Position numbers and translations under genes: made by a program. Below the pieces are notes generated by a model, which searched no databases, had not been told where the DNA came from, and worked only from the letters and a program-made list of their open reading frames with translations. This document shows, piece by piece, positions 37,660-47,908 of a stretch of DNA of 64,000 nucleotides. The stretch lies in NCBI RefSeq assembly GCF_001581925.1, contig NZ_LQZA01000001.1, positions 558,001-622,000 on the forward strand, given 5' to 3'. Position 1 is the stretch's first letter. Every line of letters begins with the position of its first letter. Origin of the DNA: Ferrovum sp. PN-J185. GTDB lineage: Bacteria > Pseudomonadota > Gammaproteobacteria > Burkholderiales > Ferrovaceae.

Positions 37660-40600
37660 ATGTCTGAGTCAATAATCCATCCATTCGTTCATTTGCGTGT
37701 CCATACAGAGTATTCCATTACTGATGGCATCGTCAGGATTAGTGATTTACTTAAAGCTGCCGTGGATAATCAAATGGTAGCCATGGCTATAACTGATAAC
37801 AATAATTTATTTGGCTTAATTAAATTTTATAGCGCTGCGCGCGCCAAAGGGATTAAACCCATTGTCGGTTGTGAGGTAACGATTGAGTCTGATGAGGAAG
37901 GGGGAGGCTCTTTCAAAGTTGTACTATTAGTTAAAAATAATCAAGGTTACTTTGCCTTATGTGACTTATTAAGTCGCGCTTATTTAACTGGTCAACATCA
38001 CGGTATTGCGCATATTCAACGCTCATGGCTTGAACAGGCTTGTGACGGATTAATCGTTTTATCAGGCGGAGAGCGCGGTGATATTGGGCAGGCGTTATTA
38101 CAAAATAATAAAAATCTAGCAAAACAGCGTGCGCTACGTTGGCAAACAGTTTTTGGTAATAACTTTTATTTAGAAATTCATCGAGTCGGTAGAGCCCAAG
38201 AGAAACTATGGGTTGAACACACTATCGATTTAGCAGTAGACCTTGATATAGCACTGGTTGCTACTCATCCGATTCAATTTCTCTCAGCTGATGACTATAT
38301 GGCCCATGAGGCTCGAGTGTGTATTGCAGGGGGTTATCAGTTGGCTGACCCTAAACGCCCTAACGAATTTACTCGTGAACAATATTTTAAGAATCAGCGA
38401 GAGATGAATCAACTATTTGCTGATGTCCCTCAGGCCTTAGTCAATAGCGTAGAAATTGCTAAACGATGTAATTTGGAGCTAACCTTAGGTAAACCTAAGC
38501 TTCCTGACTTTCCCACTCCACCTGGAATGACGTTAGATGATTATCTGACTTCACTCTCTAAAGAGGGATTAGGGCAGCGTTTAGAAAAACTTTATCCCGA
38601 CCTAGAGCTGCGAGAAAAAGAATATTCCACGTATCAAGCTAGGCTTGAGTTTGAACTCAATACCATTATTCAAATGGGCTTTTCTGGCTATTTTTTAATT
38701 GTGGCTGATTTTATTAATTGGGCCAAAAATAACGGTGTACCTGTGGGTCCAGGACGGGGTTCTGGTGCGGGATCCTTAGTGGCTTACTGTTTAGGCATTA
38801 CAGATTTAGATCCACTGCGTTACGATCTGCTATTTGAGCGTTTTCTTAATCCAGAGCGTGTGTCTATGCCAGACTTTGACGTGGATTTTTGTCAAGATGG
38901 GCGTGATCGTGTTATTGAATATGTGCGAGAAAAATACGGACCGCAGTGTGTATCGCAAATTGCCACTTTTGGTACCATGGCAGCTAAAGCTGTAATTCGT
39001 GATGTGGGTAGAGTGTTGGAATTACCCTATAGTTTTGTTGATCAATTAGCAAAACTTATCCCCTTTGAAATTGGTATCACTCTAGAAAAAGCCAAGGCTC
39101 AGGAACCTCAATTGCTTCAACGTGCCGCAGAGGAAGAGGAAGTGGCGGAAGTACTTCATTTAGGAGAAATTCTTGAGGGAGTGACACGTAATGTGGGTAT
39201 GCATGCCGGTGGGGTGTTAATAGCGCCAGGGAAGTTGACTGACTTTACACCACTTTATGCTGCTGAAGGCTCACAGGCTGTTGTTAGTCAATTTGACAAA
39301 GACGATGTTGAAAAAGTCGGCTTGGTGAAGTTTGACTTTTTAGGACTACGCACACTTACTATTTTAGATTGGGCAGAGCGTTTCATCCATCTCATCGCGG
39401 AAAATGAGGAAGAAAAAAGTTTTAAAATCGACCACATTCCATTAGATGACCCTATCACTTATAAACTGTTTGGATCAGGAAATACGACTGCGGTTTTTCA
39501 GCAGGAATCGCGGACAGCAAAAGATCTTGAAAAAAGACTTCAACCAGATCAATTTGAAGACATCATCGCCTTGATGGCACTTAACCGTCCTGGTCCTCTT
39601 CAGTCAGGGATGGTGGATGACTTTATTAATCGTAAACACGGTAAAGCGCGAGTTGATTACTTCCATCAATTACTTGAGCCAATTCTTACTCCCACATATG
39701 GGGTAATTGTCTATCAAGAGCAGGTGATGCAAATCGCCCAGATTCTTGCAGGCTATACTCTGGGTGCTGCGGATTTACTGCGCCGGGCTATGGGTAAAAA
39801 ATTACCTGAAGAAATGGCAAAGCAACGAAGTCAATTTATTGAAGGGGCCAGTGTCCGTGGTATTCCAGTAAAACTGGCGACTCAGCTTTTTGATTTAATG
39901 GAAAAATTTGCTGAATATGGCTTTAACAAGTCTCACTCAGCTGCTTACGCATTAATTTCCTATCAAACAGCATGGTTAAAAGCACACCATACAGCAGCGT
40001 TTATGGCAGCCACTCTGTCGGGTGATTTAGATGACACAGACAAAGTCGCCACTTTTGTTGAGGATGCGCGAGAGAATCATCTTGAAATTCTTCCTCCTGA
40101 TGTGAATTACTCTGTGTATCGATTTGTTCCTATTAATAAAAAACAAATTCGTTACGGATTGGGCTCTATTAAAGGAACAGGTGAATCCGCTGCCATTGAG
40201 ATTGAGCGAGCACGAGTTGAAGGTGGACCGTTTACAAGCTTACTCGATTTTTGTTTAAGAACCGATAAAAGAATTGTTAACCGTCGCGTGGTGGAAGCGC
40301 TCGTTAAATCAGGCGCCTTTGATTTTACAGGGGAGCAACGCTCAACATTATTTAAAGCCATTGAACCGGCTTTTGAATTAGCAGAGCAGGCCGCCAATAA
40401 TAGTCATCAAGGTGCTCTGTTTGGTGCTGTAGATGAGAGTGTGATTGTTGACACACTGGCGATGGAACCTGCCCCTCCTTGGCCGGTTAATGAGCAATTG
40501 GCTCATGAAAAGGCTGTGTTAGGTTTTTATTTTAGTGGCCATCCTTTTACACCCTATCGTCAAGAATTGTCTCAGTTAGTCGATCGTTCGTTAGCGGACT

Positions 40601-41100
40601 TGGTGCCCCATAATGAATTAGTCAAGGTTGCAGGTATTGTAGTGAGTACACGTATTCAGCAAACACGACGTGGACGAATGGGTATTGTGGTGTTGGATGA
40701 CGCGACAGCAAAAGTGGAAGTGACTTTTTTTAATGAAGTGTTTGAAGAGGCGAGAGCTCTATTAAAAGAGGATCAAATCTTAGTCATTCACGGTAAACCC
40801 TCCCTTGATAATTATACTCAAGGAGTGAGACTGACTGCAGAAGCGGTATTTACGTTAAGTGAAGCACGTCAAATGCATGCCAAAGAGTTAATTGTCGAAT
40901 TACAGCATAAACAGGATTTTGACATCATTAAAATACTTAACAATCCGACCCATTCTGGTGCTACTCCAGTGGTAGTTCGCTATAACAACAGTAAGGCAAG
41001 CGCTGAAATCCACTTGCCTCCTGTGACCCTAACGGATGACTTATTAAGTCACTTTGTACGTCCCTTGAGTGAAGGGCGGGTCCATATTCGTTATCGATAA
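37660..41100 (+). CDS. dnaE: DNA polymerase III alpha subunit
   Basis: Replicative polymerase catalytic subunit, 1146 residues. An N-terminal PHP domain is visible (FVHLRVHTEYSITDGIVRI), followed by the palm with GPGRGSGAGSLVAYCLGITD and the catalytic aspartates in PDFDVDFCQDGRDRVIEYV. Then come the beta-binding/helix-hairpin-helix part and an OB-fold (VKVAGIVVSTRIQQTRRGRM). Length and motif order are normal for DnaE1 of proteobacteria. It is convergent with metG, with a 3-bp gap. Confidence 0.97.
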   Translation: MSESIIHPFVHLRVHTEYSITDGIVRISDLLKAAVDNQMVAMAITDNNNLFGLIKFYSAARAKGIKPIVGCEVTIESDEEGGGSFKVVLLVKNNQGYFALCDLLSRAYLTGQHHGIAHIQRSWLEQACDGLIVLSGGERGDIGQALLQNNKNLAKQRALRWQTVFGNNFYLEIHRVGRAQEKLWVEHTIDLAVDLDIALVATHPIQFLSADDYMAHEARVCIAGGYQLADPKRPNEFTREQYFKNQREMNQLFADVPQALVNSVEIAKRCNLELTLGKPKLPDFPTPPGMTLDDYLTSLSKEGLGQRLEKLYPDLELREKEYSTYQARLEFELNTIIQMGFSGYFLIVADFINWAKNNGVPVGPGRGSGAGSLVAYCLGITDLDPLRYDLLFERFLNPERVSMPDFDVDFCQDGRDRVIEYVREKYGPQCVSQIATFGTMAAKAVIRDVGRVLELPYSFVDQLAKLIPFEIGITLEKAKAQEPQLLQRAAEEEEVAEVLHLGEILEGVTRNVGMHAGGVLIAPGKLTDFTPLYAAEGSQAVVSQFDKDDVEKVGLVKFDFLGLRTLTILDWAERFIHLIAENEEEKSFKIDHIPLDDPITYKLFGSGNTTAVFQQESRTAKDLEKRLQPDQFEDIIALMALNRPGPLQSGMVDDFINRKHGKARVDYFHQLLEPILTPTYGVIVYQEQVMQIAQILAGYTLGAADLLRRAMGKKLPEEMAKQRSQFIEGASVRGIPVKLATQLFDLMEKFAEYGFNKSHSAAYALISYQTAWLKAHHTAAFMAATLSGDLDDTDKVATFVEDARENHLEILPPDVNYSVYRFVPINKKQIRYGLGSIKGTGESAAIEIERARVEGGPFTSLLDFCLRTDKRIVNRRVVEALVKSGAFDFTGEQRSTLFKAIEPAFELAEQAANNSHQGALFGAVDESVIVDTLAMEPAPPWPVNEQLAHEKAVLGFYFSGHPFTPYRQELSQLVDRSLADLVPHNELVKVAGIVVSTRIQQTRRGRMGIVVLDDATAKVEVTFFNEVFEEARALLKEDQILVIHGKPSLDNYTQGVRLTAEAVFTLSEARQMHAKELIVELQHKQDFDIIKILNNPTHSGATPVVVRYNNSKASAEIHLPPVTLTDDLLSHFVRPLSEGRVHIRYR

Positions 41101-41103
41101 TGG

Positions 41104-43122
41104 CTACTTGATTTTCATGCCAGGTTTCGCGCCACTGTCTGGACTCAACAGATAAATAGAGTTGCCATCACCTGCTGCAAGGACCATTCCTTGAGATTCA
41201 CCAAAACGCATTTTTCGTGGCGCCAAATTAGCAACCATCACCGTTAATCGACCAATTAATTGGTCAATTTGGTATTGGCTTTTTATTCCGGCAAACACTG
41301 TACGTTGTTCAAAACCTAAATCAAGAGTAAGTTTCAGTAATTTATCAGCCTCAGGGATCTCCACAGCGTCAAGAATTTTAGCTACCCTTAAATCAATTTT
41401 ACTAAAGTCATCAATACCAATGGTTTCAGATAAAGCGGCATACTGTGCTTGTTGGTTTTTCTTTTCTGTTAAATTATTTTTACTCTCATCAACCAAAGCT
41501 TCAATTTGTTTAGTATCAATGCGCGCTATCAAATGATGATATGGAAGAATTTCATGAGCTGTGAGTGCATATTTCTTATCAAGATGTTTCCAACTCAAAG
41601 GTGAGAGTTTTAAAAAGACTTCAATCTGTTGAATCAATTTGGGTAATACAGGCTTTAAATAGATGCTTAAACAGCGAAACATCTCTATACACGAACTGGA
41701 TACTTGATGAAGTGTGGCGAGTCGAGACTCGTCCTTTGCCAGATCCCAGGGTTTTTGTTGATCAACATATTGGTTAGCAAGATCTGCTAAAGCCATAATC
41801 TCCCTGATTGCCTTAGCAAACTCTCGTTCTTCGTATAATTCTTTAATGTGAGTAGCTTCAGCATATAGTCGTTCAATAATGGGTAATGCCGTTTCATCAA
41901 ATTGCAGAGCTAATTTACCGTCAAAACGTTTAGTAATAAAACCAGAGGTACGGCTCGCGATATTGATAAACTTTCCAACCAAGTCACTGTTTACCCGATT
42001 CATAAAGTCATCAAGGTTTAAATCGATATCATCCATAGAGCTATTCATTTTTGCAGCAAAATAATAGCGTAGATACTCGGCATTAAGATGTTTTAAATAA
42101 CTCTGTGCTGTAATGAATGAACCACGGCTTTTCGACATTTTTTGGCCATTAACTGTTAAAAAGCCATGAACAAACAATTTTGTTGGAGTACGTAAATTAG
42201 CCGCATGCAGCATAGCTGGCCAAAAGAGTGAGTGAAAGTAGAGAATGTCTTTGCCAATGAAATGATAAAGCTCTGTGTCAGTATCTTTTTTCCAATACTG
42301 TTCAAAATCCAACCCCTTAGTGTCAGCCAGTTTTTTAAATGTACCAATGTATCCAATTGGTGCATCTAACCACACATAAAAGTATTTACCAGGGGCATCG
42401 GGTATTTCAAAACCGAAGTAAGGCTTATCACGTGATATGTCCCAATCGGTTAAGCCACTTTTAAACCATTCATTAAGTTTATTGGCGGCTTCCTCAGGAA
42501 TGGTGCCAGAGTGTGTCCACTCGCGCAGAAAGTTCTCACATTCTTTTAGTTTGAAGAAATAGTGTTCAGAGGTCTTTTTAATTGGCGTGGCACCAGAAAT
42601 GGCTGATACTGGATTAATTAATTCAGTTGGCGTATAGGAGGCACCACATACTTCACAGTTATCTCCATATTGATCTTTTGCATGACAGCGTGGGCACTCA
42701 CCTTTAATAAAGCGGTCTGGCAAAAACATGGATTTTTCTGGATCAAACAGTTGTTCTATAGATCGCACTGCAATTAATCCTGCATTTTTTAAGCGTGTAT
42801 AGATATCTTTCGCATAATGCTCTGTTTCAGGAGTGTGCGTGCTGTAGTAGAGATCGTGATCAATGAAAAAGCCAGCAAAATCTTTCATGTGTTCTTGGCG
42901 AGCTTTTTCAATCATTTGTTCAGGAGTAATACCTTGTTGGCTTGCGGCAAGCATGACTGGGGTACCATGTGTGTCATCTGCGCAAATATAATGCACAGTC
43001 TGTCCATTCATGCGTTGATGTCTTACCCAGATGTCTGTTTGGATATGTTCTACCATATGACCTAAATGAATACTGCCATTGGCATAGGGTAGGGCGCTGG
43101 TAACAATAATGGTTCTAGGCAT
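41104..43122 (-). CDS. metG: Methionyl-tRNA synthetase
   Basis: Charges tRNA-Met. The 672-residue product has the HIGH-like motif [16 protein letters not shown] near residues 11-24 and the KMSKS loop [14 protein letters not shown] zinc knuckle, [20 protein letters not shown], is present. The C-terminal tRNA-binding OB domain ([20 protein letters not shown]) shows it is the long dimeric form. It is divergent from apbC across 113 bp. Confidence 0.97.
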   Translation of the reverse strand: MPRTIIVTSALPYANGSIHLGHMVEHIQTDIWVRHQRMNGQTVHYICADDTHGTPVMLAASQQGITPEQMIEKARQEHMKDFAGFFIDHDLYYSTHTPETEHYAKDIYTRLKNAGLIAVRSIEQLFDPEKSMFLPDRFIKGECPRCHAKDQYGDNCEVCGASYTPTELINPVSAISGATPIKKTSEHYFFKLKECENFLREWTHSGTIPEEAANKLNEWFKSGLTDWDISRDKPYFGFEIPDAPGKYFYVWLDAPIGYIGTFKKLADTKGLDFEQYWKKDTDTELYHFIGKDILYFHSLFWPAMLHAANLRTPTKLFVHGFLTVNGQKMSKSRGSFITAQSYLKHLNAEYLRYYFAAKMNSSMDDIDLNLDDFMNRVNSDLVGKFINIASRTSGFITKRFDGKLALQFDETALPIIERLYAEATHIKELYEEREFAKAIREIMALADLANQYVDQQKPWDLAKDESRLATLHQVSSSCIEMFRCLSIYLKPVLPKLIQQIEVFLKLSPLSWKHLDKKYALTAHEILPYHHLIARIDTKQIEALVDESKNNLTEKKNQQAQYAALSETIGIDDFSKIDLRVAKILDAVEIPEADKLLKLTLDLGFEQRTVFAGIKSQYQIDQLIGRLTVMVANLAPRKMRFGESQGMVLAAGDGNSIYLLSPDSGAKPGMKIK

Positions 43123-43188
43123 AAAAATATCGATTTCTGCGTTAATTAAAACCTATAGTTTAACAAGGTCCTGAATATTTGCCATATT

Positions 43189-43205
43189 AGGACTATAATA
43201 GTCCT
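43189..43205 (+). promoter_or_regulatory. 17-bp palindrome matching an IscR type-1-like core, before apbC
   Basis: AGGACTATAATAGTCCT is perfectly symmetric around base 43197 and contains TATAAT, a consensus -10. The inner GACT-N5-AGTC fits the core of the E. coli IscR type 1 site as I remember it. It lies 31 bp before the apbC start. The outer bases do not match that motif well. Confidence 0.5.
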
Positions 43206-43235
43206 CTTTTAAACGTGATTATTAGGTAATGTTCC

Positions 43236-44321
43236 ATGGATAAACAGCGTATTGAGACACTCTTAAATGGTTTAACAGACCCCTTTACTTTAAAAACATT
43301 TGGCCAAGAAAAAGCCATTAAATTGATTGAGTTAACTGATCAAGCTGTCAAAATTACTTTAGAAGTTGGCTATCCTGCTAAACACTTAACAGAGCAGTTA
43401 ACCCAATTAGTAGCAACTGCGCTAAAAACCCTTCCAGAGTTGCCACAAGCGCATATTAATGTGACCTGGAAAATCGCTGCTCATACTGTTCAAGGGGCGT
43501 TAAAGCCATTGGAAGGTATTAAAAATATTATTGCTATTGCCTCAGGTAAGGGTGGGGTAGGTAAGTCCACCACGGCCGTTAATATTGCTTTAGCTCTGCA
43601 AGATGAAGGAGCGCGCGTGGCTATACTTGATGCTGATATTTATGGCCCATCGCAGCCAATGATGCTGGGTATTGATGACAAACCCTCAAGTAGTGAAGAT
43701 GGACGTCGTATGCGCCCGTTAGAGAATTATGGCTTACAAACAATGTCTGTGGGCTATTTAATCGACTCAGATCAGCCCATGGTGTGGCGTGGTCCGATGG
43801 TGACTCAGGCATTAGAGCAACTCATTCGTGATACAGCTTGGGATAATGTTGATTATCTTATTGTTGATATGCCTCCTGGTACGGGTGATGTGCAATTGAC
43901 TCTAGCGCAAAAAGTACCCGTCACAGGAGCGGTAATTGTTACTACTCCCCAAGATATTGCTCTATTAGATGCCAGAAAGGGGTATCGTATGTTTGAAAAA
44001 GTAGGGGTACCTATTTTTGGTGTGGTAGAAAACATGAGCACACACCGTTGTAGTCAATGTGGTCATGAAGAACATATCTTTGGAGCCGGTGGTGCTGATA
44101 AAATGGTAAAGGATTTTGGTACTGAGTTATTAGGTTCATTGCCGCTTGATATTCGTATCCGTCAGCAAACTGATGCAGGTAAACCTTCAGTAGTGGCTGA
44201 CCCACTGGGAGATATTGCTCAAAATTATCGTGCGATAGCAAGAAAAATTGCAGTTAAAATTGCCCAAAAAGCCGAAGATCGCAGTGCTAAATTTCCTAAA
44301 ATTGTGATTCAAAAAACCTAA
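43236..44321 (+). CDS. apbC: Iron-sulfur cluster carrier ATPase (Mrp/ApbC)
   Basis: P-loop NTPase that carries [4Fe-4S] clusters to apoproteins. It has 361 residues: an N-terminal MIP18/DUF59-like domain (about 1-85), a deviant Walker A in IAIASGKGGVGKSTTAVNIA (about 101-112), then DADIYGPSQPMMLG and VDMPPGTGDVQLTL. The cluster-binding CxxC is in MSTHRCSQCGHEE. The position opposite metG is widely conserved in beta- and gammaproteobacteria. The palindrome in its promoter suggests Fe-S-responsive control. Confidence 0.95.
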   Translation: MDKQRIETLLNGLTDPFTLKTFGQEKAIKLIELTDQAVKITLEVGYPAKHLTEQLTQLVATALKTLPELPQAHINVTWKIAAHTVQGALKPLEGIKNIIAIASGKGGVGKSTTAVNIALALQDEGARVAILDADIYGPSQPMMLGIDDKPSSSEDGRRMRPLENYGLQTMSVGYLIDSDQPMVWRGPMVTQALEQLIRDTAWDNVDYLIVDMPPGTGDVQLTLAQKVPVTGAVIVTTPQDIALLDARKGYRMFEKVGVPIFGVVENMSTHRCSQCGHEEHIFGAGGADKMVKDFGTELLGSLPLDIRIRQQTDAGKPSVVADPLGDIAQNYRAIARKIAVKIAQKAEDRSAKFPKIVIQKT

Positions 44322-44336
44322 AGAGAGTACTGAGTG

Positions 44337-44903
44337 ATGAGTATTAAATCAGATCGTTGGATCAAACGCATGGCTGAAGATCATGGCATGATTGAACCAT
44401 ATGAACCGAATCAAGTAAAAGAAGTAAATGGCCAGAGAATTGTTTCTTATGGCACATCAAGCTATGGCTATGATATTCGTTGTTCAGATGAATTTAAACT
44501 GTTTACAAATATCAACTCAACTATAGTAGATCCTAAGAACTTTGATGCTAACTCATTCGTCGACGTCAAAGCGCCTGTGTGTATTATTCCGCCAAACTCT
44601 TTTGCTTTAGCAAGAACAGTTGAATATTTTAGAATCCCCAGAAATGTCTTAACTGTCTGTTTAGGAAAGTCGACCTATGCGCGGTGCGGCATTATTGTTA
44701 ATGTTACGCCCTTTGAGCCTGAATGGGAGGGATATGTCACTCTAGAATTTTCAAATACCACTCCACTGCCAGCAAAAATATATGCAAACGAAGGGGTGGC
44801 TCAGGTTCTCTTTTTTGAATCCGATGAAGTATGTGAAGTATCTTATAAAGATCGCGGTGGAAAATACCAAGGTCAACGTGGTGTTACTTTGCCTAAGATT
44901 TGA
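44337..44903 (+). CDS. dcd: dCTP deaminase
   Basis: Deaminates dCTP to dUTP for thymidylate synthesis. It has 188 residues from ATG 44337 (a GTG codon directly upstream is also in frame). Family motifs are [40 protein letters not shown] (catalytic region) and [21 protein letters not shown]. It follows apbC by 15 bp, in the common apbC-dcd order. Confidence 0.96.
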   Translation: MSIKSDRWIKRMAEDHGMIEPYEPNQVKEVNGQRIVSYGTSSYGYDIRCSDEFKLFTNINSTIVDPKNFDANSFVDVKAPVCIIPPNSFALARTVEYFRIPRNVLTVCLGKSTYARCGIIVNVTPFEPEWEGYVTLEFSNTTPLPAKIYANEGVAQVLFFESDEVCEVSYKDRGGKYQGQRGVTLPKI

Positions 44904-44928
44904 GTTTTGTCTTTAATGTCATATCTCT

Positions 44929-44972
44929 ATAGGATTGTTGTCGTGACTTACACTGATAACAATCCTATTTTT
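44929..44972 (+). terminator. Terminator after dcd
   Basis: Perfect 11-bp inverted repeat ATAGGATTGTT (44929-44939) / AACAATCCTAT (44957-44967), followed by TTTTG. It ends the apbC-dcd unit before flhD. Confidence 0.8.
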
Positions 44973-45095
44973 GTATTCTCTTGTCGCTCTTAGACTTCTT
45001 TTCTTTAGTTTTCTTTTTTATATCGACAATTTGTTGTTTTTTCTTAATCAGTAATTGTTAGAGTCATTGAACACTATAACAATGAGGAGAGAGAC

Positions 45096-45404
45096 ATGGA
45101 TGGTCATGAACGTTCAATGGTAGAACTCAATACAGAGATGCTAAGTCTTGCTCGTGAAATGCTACGCCAGAATTATGAACGGGCTTTATATGAATTAGGA
45201 ATTCATCGAGATGTTGCCAGTACTATTCTAAAGTTGTCAGTGAAAGAGATTCGTCAATTAACCTCAACTCCCGTATTGCTAGTGGGTTTACGTTGGAAAA
45301 ACCCCAAAGTTTGGCAGGAATTAAGTCTCTATGCATCAGGTGAGTCCATTGCATTGGCACAAGCCATGTTAATCGGTGAAAAGGAGATGCGTCATGGCTT
45401 CTAA
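45096..45404 (+). CDS. flhD: Flagellar master regulator subunit FlhD
   Basis: With FlhC forms the FlhD4C2 activator of class II flagellar promoters. The 102-residue product contains MVELNTEMLSLAREMLRQN and ASTILKLSVKEIRQLTSTPV, which match FlhD. It is preceded by a GAGGAGAGAGA site. A 7-bp inverted repeat (ATTGTTA 45054-45060, TAACAAT 45077-45083) lies just upstream. It overlaps flhC by 11 bp. No other flagellar genes are in the window. Confidence 0.93.
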   Translation: MDGHERSMVELNTEMLSLAREMLRQNYERALYELGIHRDVASTILKLSVKEIRQLTSTPVLLVGLRWKNPKVWQELSLYASGESIALAQAMLIGEKEMRHGF

Positions 45405-46002
45405 TCGAGAATTAAACATAGAATTGGGCCGTTATCAAACAGCGCAGCAATTATTTTCTGTGGGTGCTCGTGTTCCGATAGTCAGAGAGCTCACTCAACT
45501 TTCTCCCTGGTTATTGCGTAAGTTTTATGTAGATACAACAGGTGAAAAACCATCACGAGGTCCTATTCCTTCCTCAGTAGAGTGGTATTTAACAGGAATT
45601 AACCACTTACAATCTTCTTTATTTTTACAGTATTACCAAAGTGTACAAGTCGATGAGGGTGAAGTGAATGCAAGCTACTTACTGTTGGCTTACCAAATGT
45701 GGCGTTCCAGCTGGGCTTTAACTCAATTAAAAAGTACATTGAGTTTCGATAGAGCATGGTGGTTAATTAAATTAATTCGATCTGATTTAATAAAAGGGCA
45801 AGCATGCCGAGTGTGTCGCGGTATTTATATTGTCGGACTCAAACGACTTGGGACCTATCGTTGTCCCAGGTGTTTTAAAAGTACTTTAAACTATGGGCCG
45901 AGAAAAAAGCAGTTTGATTACTTGCCGCCACGAGAAAAATCATCTAACTCGGTATCTTCTATGGCGTACATCTCATCCAGTGAATCGTCATCTGTATCGT
46001 AA
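45394..46002 (+). CDS. flhC: Flagellar master regulator subunit FlhC
   Basis: Zinc-containing partner of FlhD. ATG 45394 with AAGGAG upstream is the start; 202 residues. The zinc-binding cysteines are in ACRVCRGIYIV and GTYRCPRCFKS, and RGPIPSSVEWYLTG is a FlhC hallmark. The last ~20 residues are Ser-rich (SSMAYISSSESSSVS) and lie where a small antisense frame also reads, so the true C-terminus deserves caution only if a frameshift exists. Confidence 0.93.
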   Translation: MASNRELNIELGRYQTAQQLFSVGARVPIVRELTQLSPWLLRKFYVDTTGEKPSRGPIPSSVEWYLTGINHLQSSLFLQYYQSVQVDEGEVNASYLLLAYQMWRSSWALTQLKSTLSFDRAWWLIKLIRSDLIKGQACRVCRGIYIVGLKRLGTYRCPRCFKSTLNYGPRKKQFDYLPPREKSSNSVSSMAYISSSESSSVS

Positions 46003-46097
46003 CGTTCCTCACTAGGAGCAATGTCCGGATTGAGGGTAATTGTTTGACTCTCTGCTCCACTGAGCAACATATTATTAGTTTGTATCTCTTTTTTCAT
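45918..46097 (-). CDS. Possible small acidic protein antisense to flhC end
   Basis: A 59-residue frame from ATG 46097 (longer from 46127) giving MKKEIQTNNMLLSGAESQTI, then a strongly acidic middle and the end LDDFSRGGK. It overlaps the flhC 3' end by 85 bp, and no clear ribosome binding site is visible. It does fill the otherwise empty 180-bp gap between flhC and the transporter, so it may be real. No family is recognised. Confidence 0.3.
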   Translation of the reverse strand: MKKEIQTNNMLLSGAESQTITLNPDIAPSEERYDTDDDSLDEMYAIEDTELDDFSRGGK

Positions 46098-46188
46098 AAT
46101 TTTTATTTTTTCAAACTTTTGTGACAAATTAATGACATTAACAAAACAAAAAAATGTTAATATTTTTTATTTTCTACAGTATCCGACT

Positions 46189-47076
46189 ATGACACAACGT
46201 TCTTGGTTCCCTATTTTGGCTCTGGTTTTGCTATCAAGTATTTGGGGCTATACATGGGTTTTAGCAAAACAAGCATTGAGTCTTGCCCCTCCTTTTGCTT
46301 TTGCTGCACAACGTTGTATTGGTGGGGCTCTCGCTTTATTTGTTTTACTCAAATTAACCAATAGACCGCTAAAATGTGCAGAACCCAAGGCCACAATGTG
46401 GATTGGTTTGGTACAAGTGGCGGGTTTTATGGCACTACAAACTTGGGCTTTAGTTGAGGGAGGACCTGGAAAAACATCAGTGCTGATTTTTACCATGCCA
46501 ATTTGGACATTGTTGTTGGCCCGCGTGTTTTTAGGTGAAGTGGTTAAAGGAGTGCAGTGGGTTGCAGCCATACTGACTCTAGTGGGTCTGATTTTTATTA
46601 TTGAACCTTGGAATATGCATGCCTCTGCACTAAGTAAATTATTAGGCATTCTTGCAGCGGTGTGCTGGTCTGTGGGAACGATACAGGTCAAACTTTTAAG
46701 ACAAAAAAGTCAAGTGGATTTAATTAATTTGACCACCTGGCAGATGGTTGTAGGGGCGGTTCCATTAACTCTTTTAGCAGTACTTGTGCCTGAAGGATCA
46801 ACGCAGTGGTCGGCACATTATATTTATTTGTTGGTGTTTATGTCAGTTACTAGTACTGGACTGTGTTGGTGGTTATGGATTTATATTTTAGATCGTGTAC
46901 CGGCATGGGAGGCAAGTCTTTCAGTGCTAGGTACCCCAGTGATTGCTATTCTTTCATCACGTTTCATTTTGAATGAGGCATTCAAAGTAGTGGAAATTAC
47001 AGGCATACTCATGATTGGCATTGGATTATCTTTATTGTCTTTTATTGGTTGGTTAACTTCTCGCAGACAAGCATGA
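46189..47076 (+). CDS. EamA/DMT-family permease
   Basis: A 295-residue, 10-helix drug/metabolite transporter of the inner membrane made of two EamA repeats. ATG 46189 (TQRSWFPILALVLLSSIWGY) is preferred over an in-frame ATG at 46132, because it gives a transmembrane first helix. SLAPPFAFAAQRCIGGALAL and the second repeat LLGILAAVCWSVGTIQVKLL show the duplication. The substrate is unknown. It is convergent with ppk2, with 9 bp between them. Confidence 0.87.
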   Translation: MTQRSWFPILALVLLSSIWGYTWVLAKQALSLAPPFAFAAQRCIGGALALFVLLKLTNRPLKCAEPKATMWIGLVQVAGFMALQTWALVEGGPGKTSVLIFTMPIWTLLLARVFLGEVVKGVQWVAAILTLVGLIFIIEPWNMHASALSKLLGILAAVCWSVGTIQVKLLRQKSQVDLINLTTWQMVVGAVPLTLLAVLVPEGSTQWSAHYIYLLVFMSVTSTGLCWWLWIYILDRVPAWEASLSVLGTPVIAILSSRFILNEAFKVVEITGILMIGIGLSLLSFIGWLTSRRQA

Positions 47077-47085
47077 TACTGCGTA

Positions 47086-47841
47086 TTAGTTGTTGAGTAT
47101 TAGTGGTTGTCCAATTGTCCACTCTTTAACAACATTCGGATCTGTTAAAAGGAGTGCATGCGCTTTACCTGGGTAATCTAACGTCCTTAAGATATGGCGA
47201 ATCAGATTAAGTCGTGCGCTTTTTTTGTCATCAGAGTCAATAACAGTCCAAGGAGCCATTTCATGATGAGTGCGTGAGAGCATGATGTCGCGTGCTTTAC
47301 TGTATTCTTTCCACTTACTAATGGCAATATCATCAATAGGACTCACTTTCCATTGTTTTAATGGATTAGTGTGCCTTTCCTTCATTCTTCTCTCTTGCTC
47401 TTCTTTGGAAATATTTAAATAGTATTTTAAGATTTTTATTCCAGAGCGAACTAACATGGTTTCAAATTCGGGGGCGGTTTTAAGAAACTCTTCATACTGT
47501 TGATCGGTACAAAAGCCCATTACAGGTTCTACTCCCGCACGGTTATACCAACTACGATTAAAGATGACAAATTCTGCCGGTCCCGGTAAATGCGACACAT
47601 AACGCTGGAAATACCATTGTTTTTCTTCGCGATCTGAAGGTTTAGGTAGGGCTACCACCCGCGTATCGCGAGGACTTAAGTGCTCAATAATACGCTTAAT
47701 GGCGCCGTCTTTACCTGCTGCATCGCGACCTTCTAGGATAACCAATATTTTTTCATTGCTTTTTATAAGATGGCGTTGAAACTTAACCAGCTCTATTTGT
47801 AATTCTTTCAATTTTTCTTCGTAATGATGATTATCATTCAT
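47086..47841 (-). CDS. ppk2: Polyphosphate kinase 2
   Basis: Transfers phosphate between polyphosphate and nucleotides. The single-domain PPK2 of 251 residues has Walker A VILEGRDAAGKDGAIKRI near residues 34-51, the lid/Walker B region FNRSWYNRAGVEPVMGFC, and KYYLNISKEEQERRMKER, all standard. The class (ADP- or AMP-preferring) cannot be settled by eye. It is divergent from the YceI-like lipoprotein gene across 67 bp. Confidence 0.95.
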   Translation of the reverse strand: MNDNHHYEEKLKELQIELVKFQRHLIKSNEKILVILEGRDAAGKDGAIKRIIEHLSPRDTRVVALPKPSDREEKQWYFQRYVSHLPGPAEFVIFNRSWYNRAGVEPVMGFCTDQQYEEFLKTAPEFETMLVRSGIKILKYYLNISKEEQERRMKERHTNPLKQWKVSPIDDIAISKWKEYSKARDIMLSRTHHEMAPWTVIDSDDKKSARLNLIRHILRTLDYPGKAHALLLTDPNVVKEWTIGQPLILNN

Positions 47842-47908
47842 AATAGGATTAATGAGCTTATGATTAGAAAGATAAAATCATAATACGCTAATTTAGAGGT
47901 TAGGAATT

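Noticed and set aside
46248-46691. 147-residue minus-strand frame inside the EamA gene
   Set aside because: Complement of a clear membrane transporter gene; composition follows from that.
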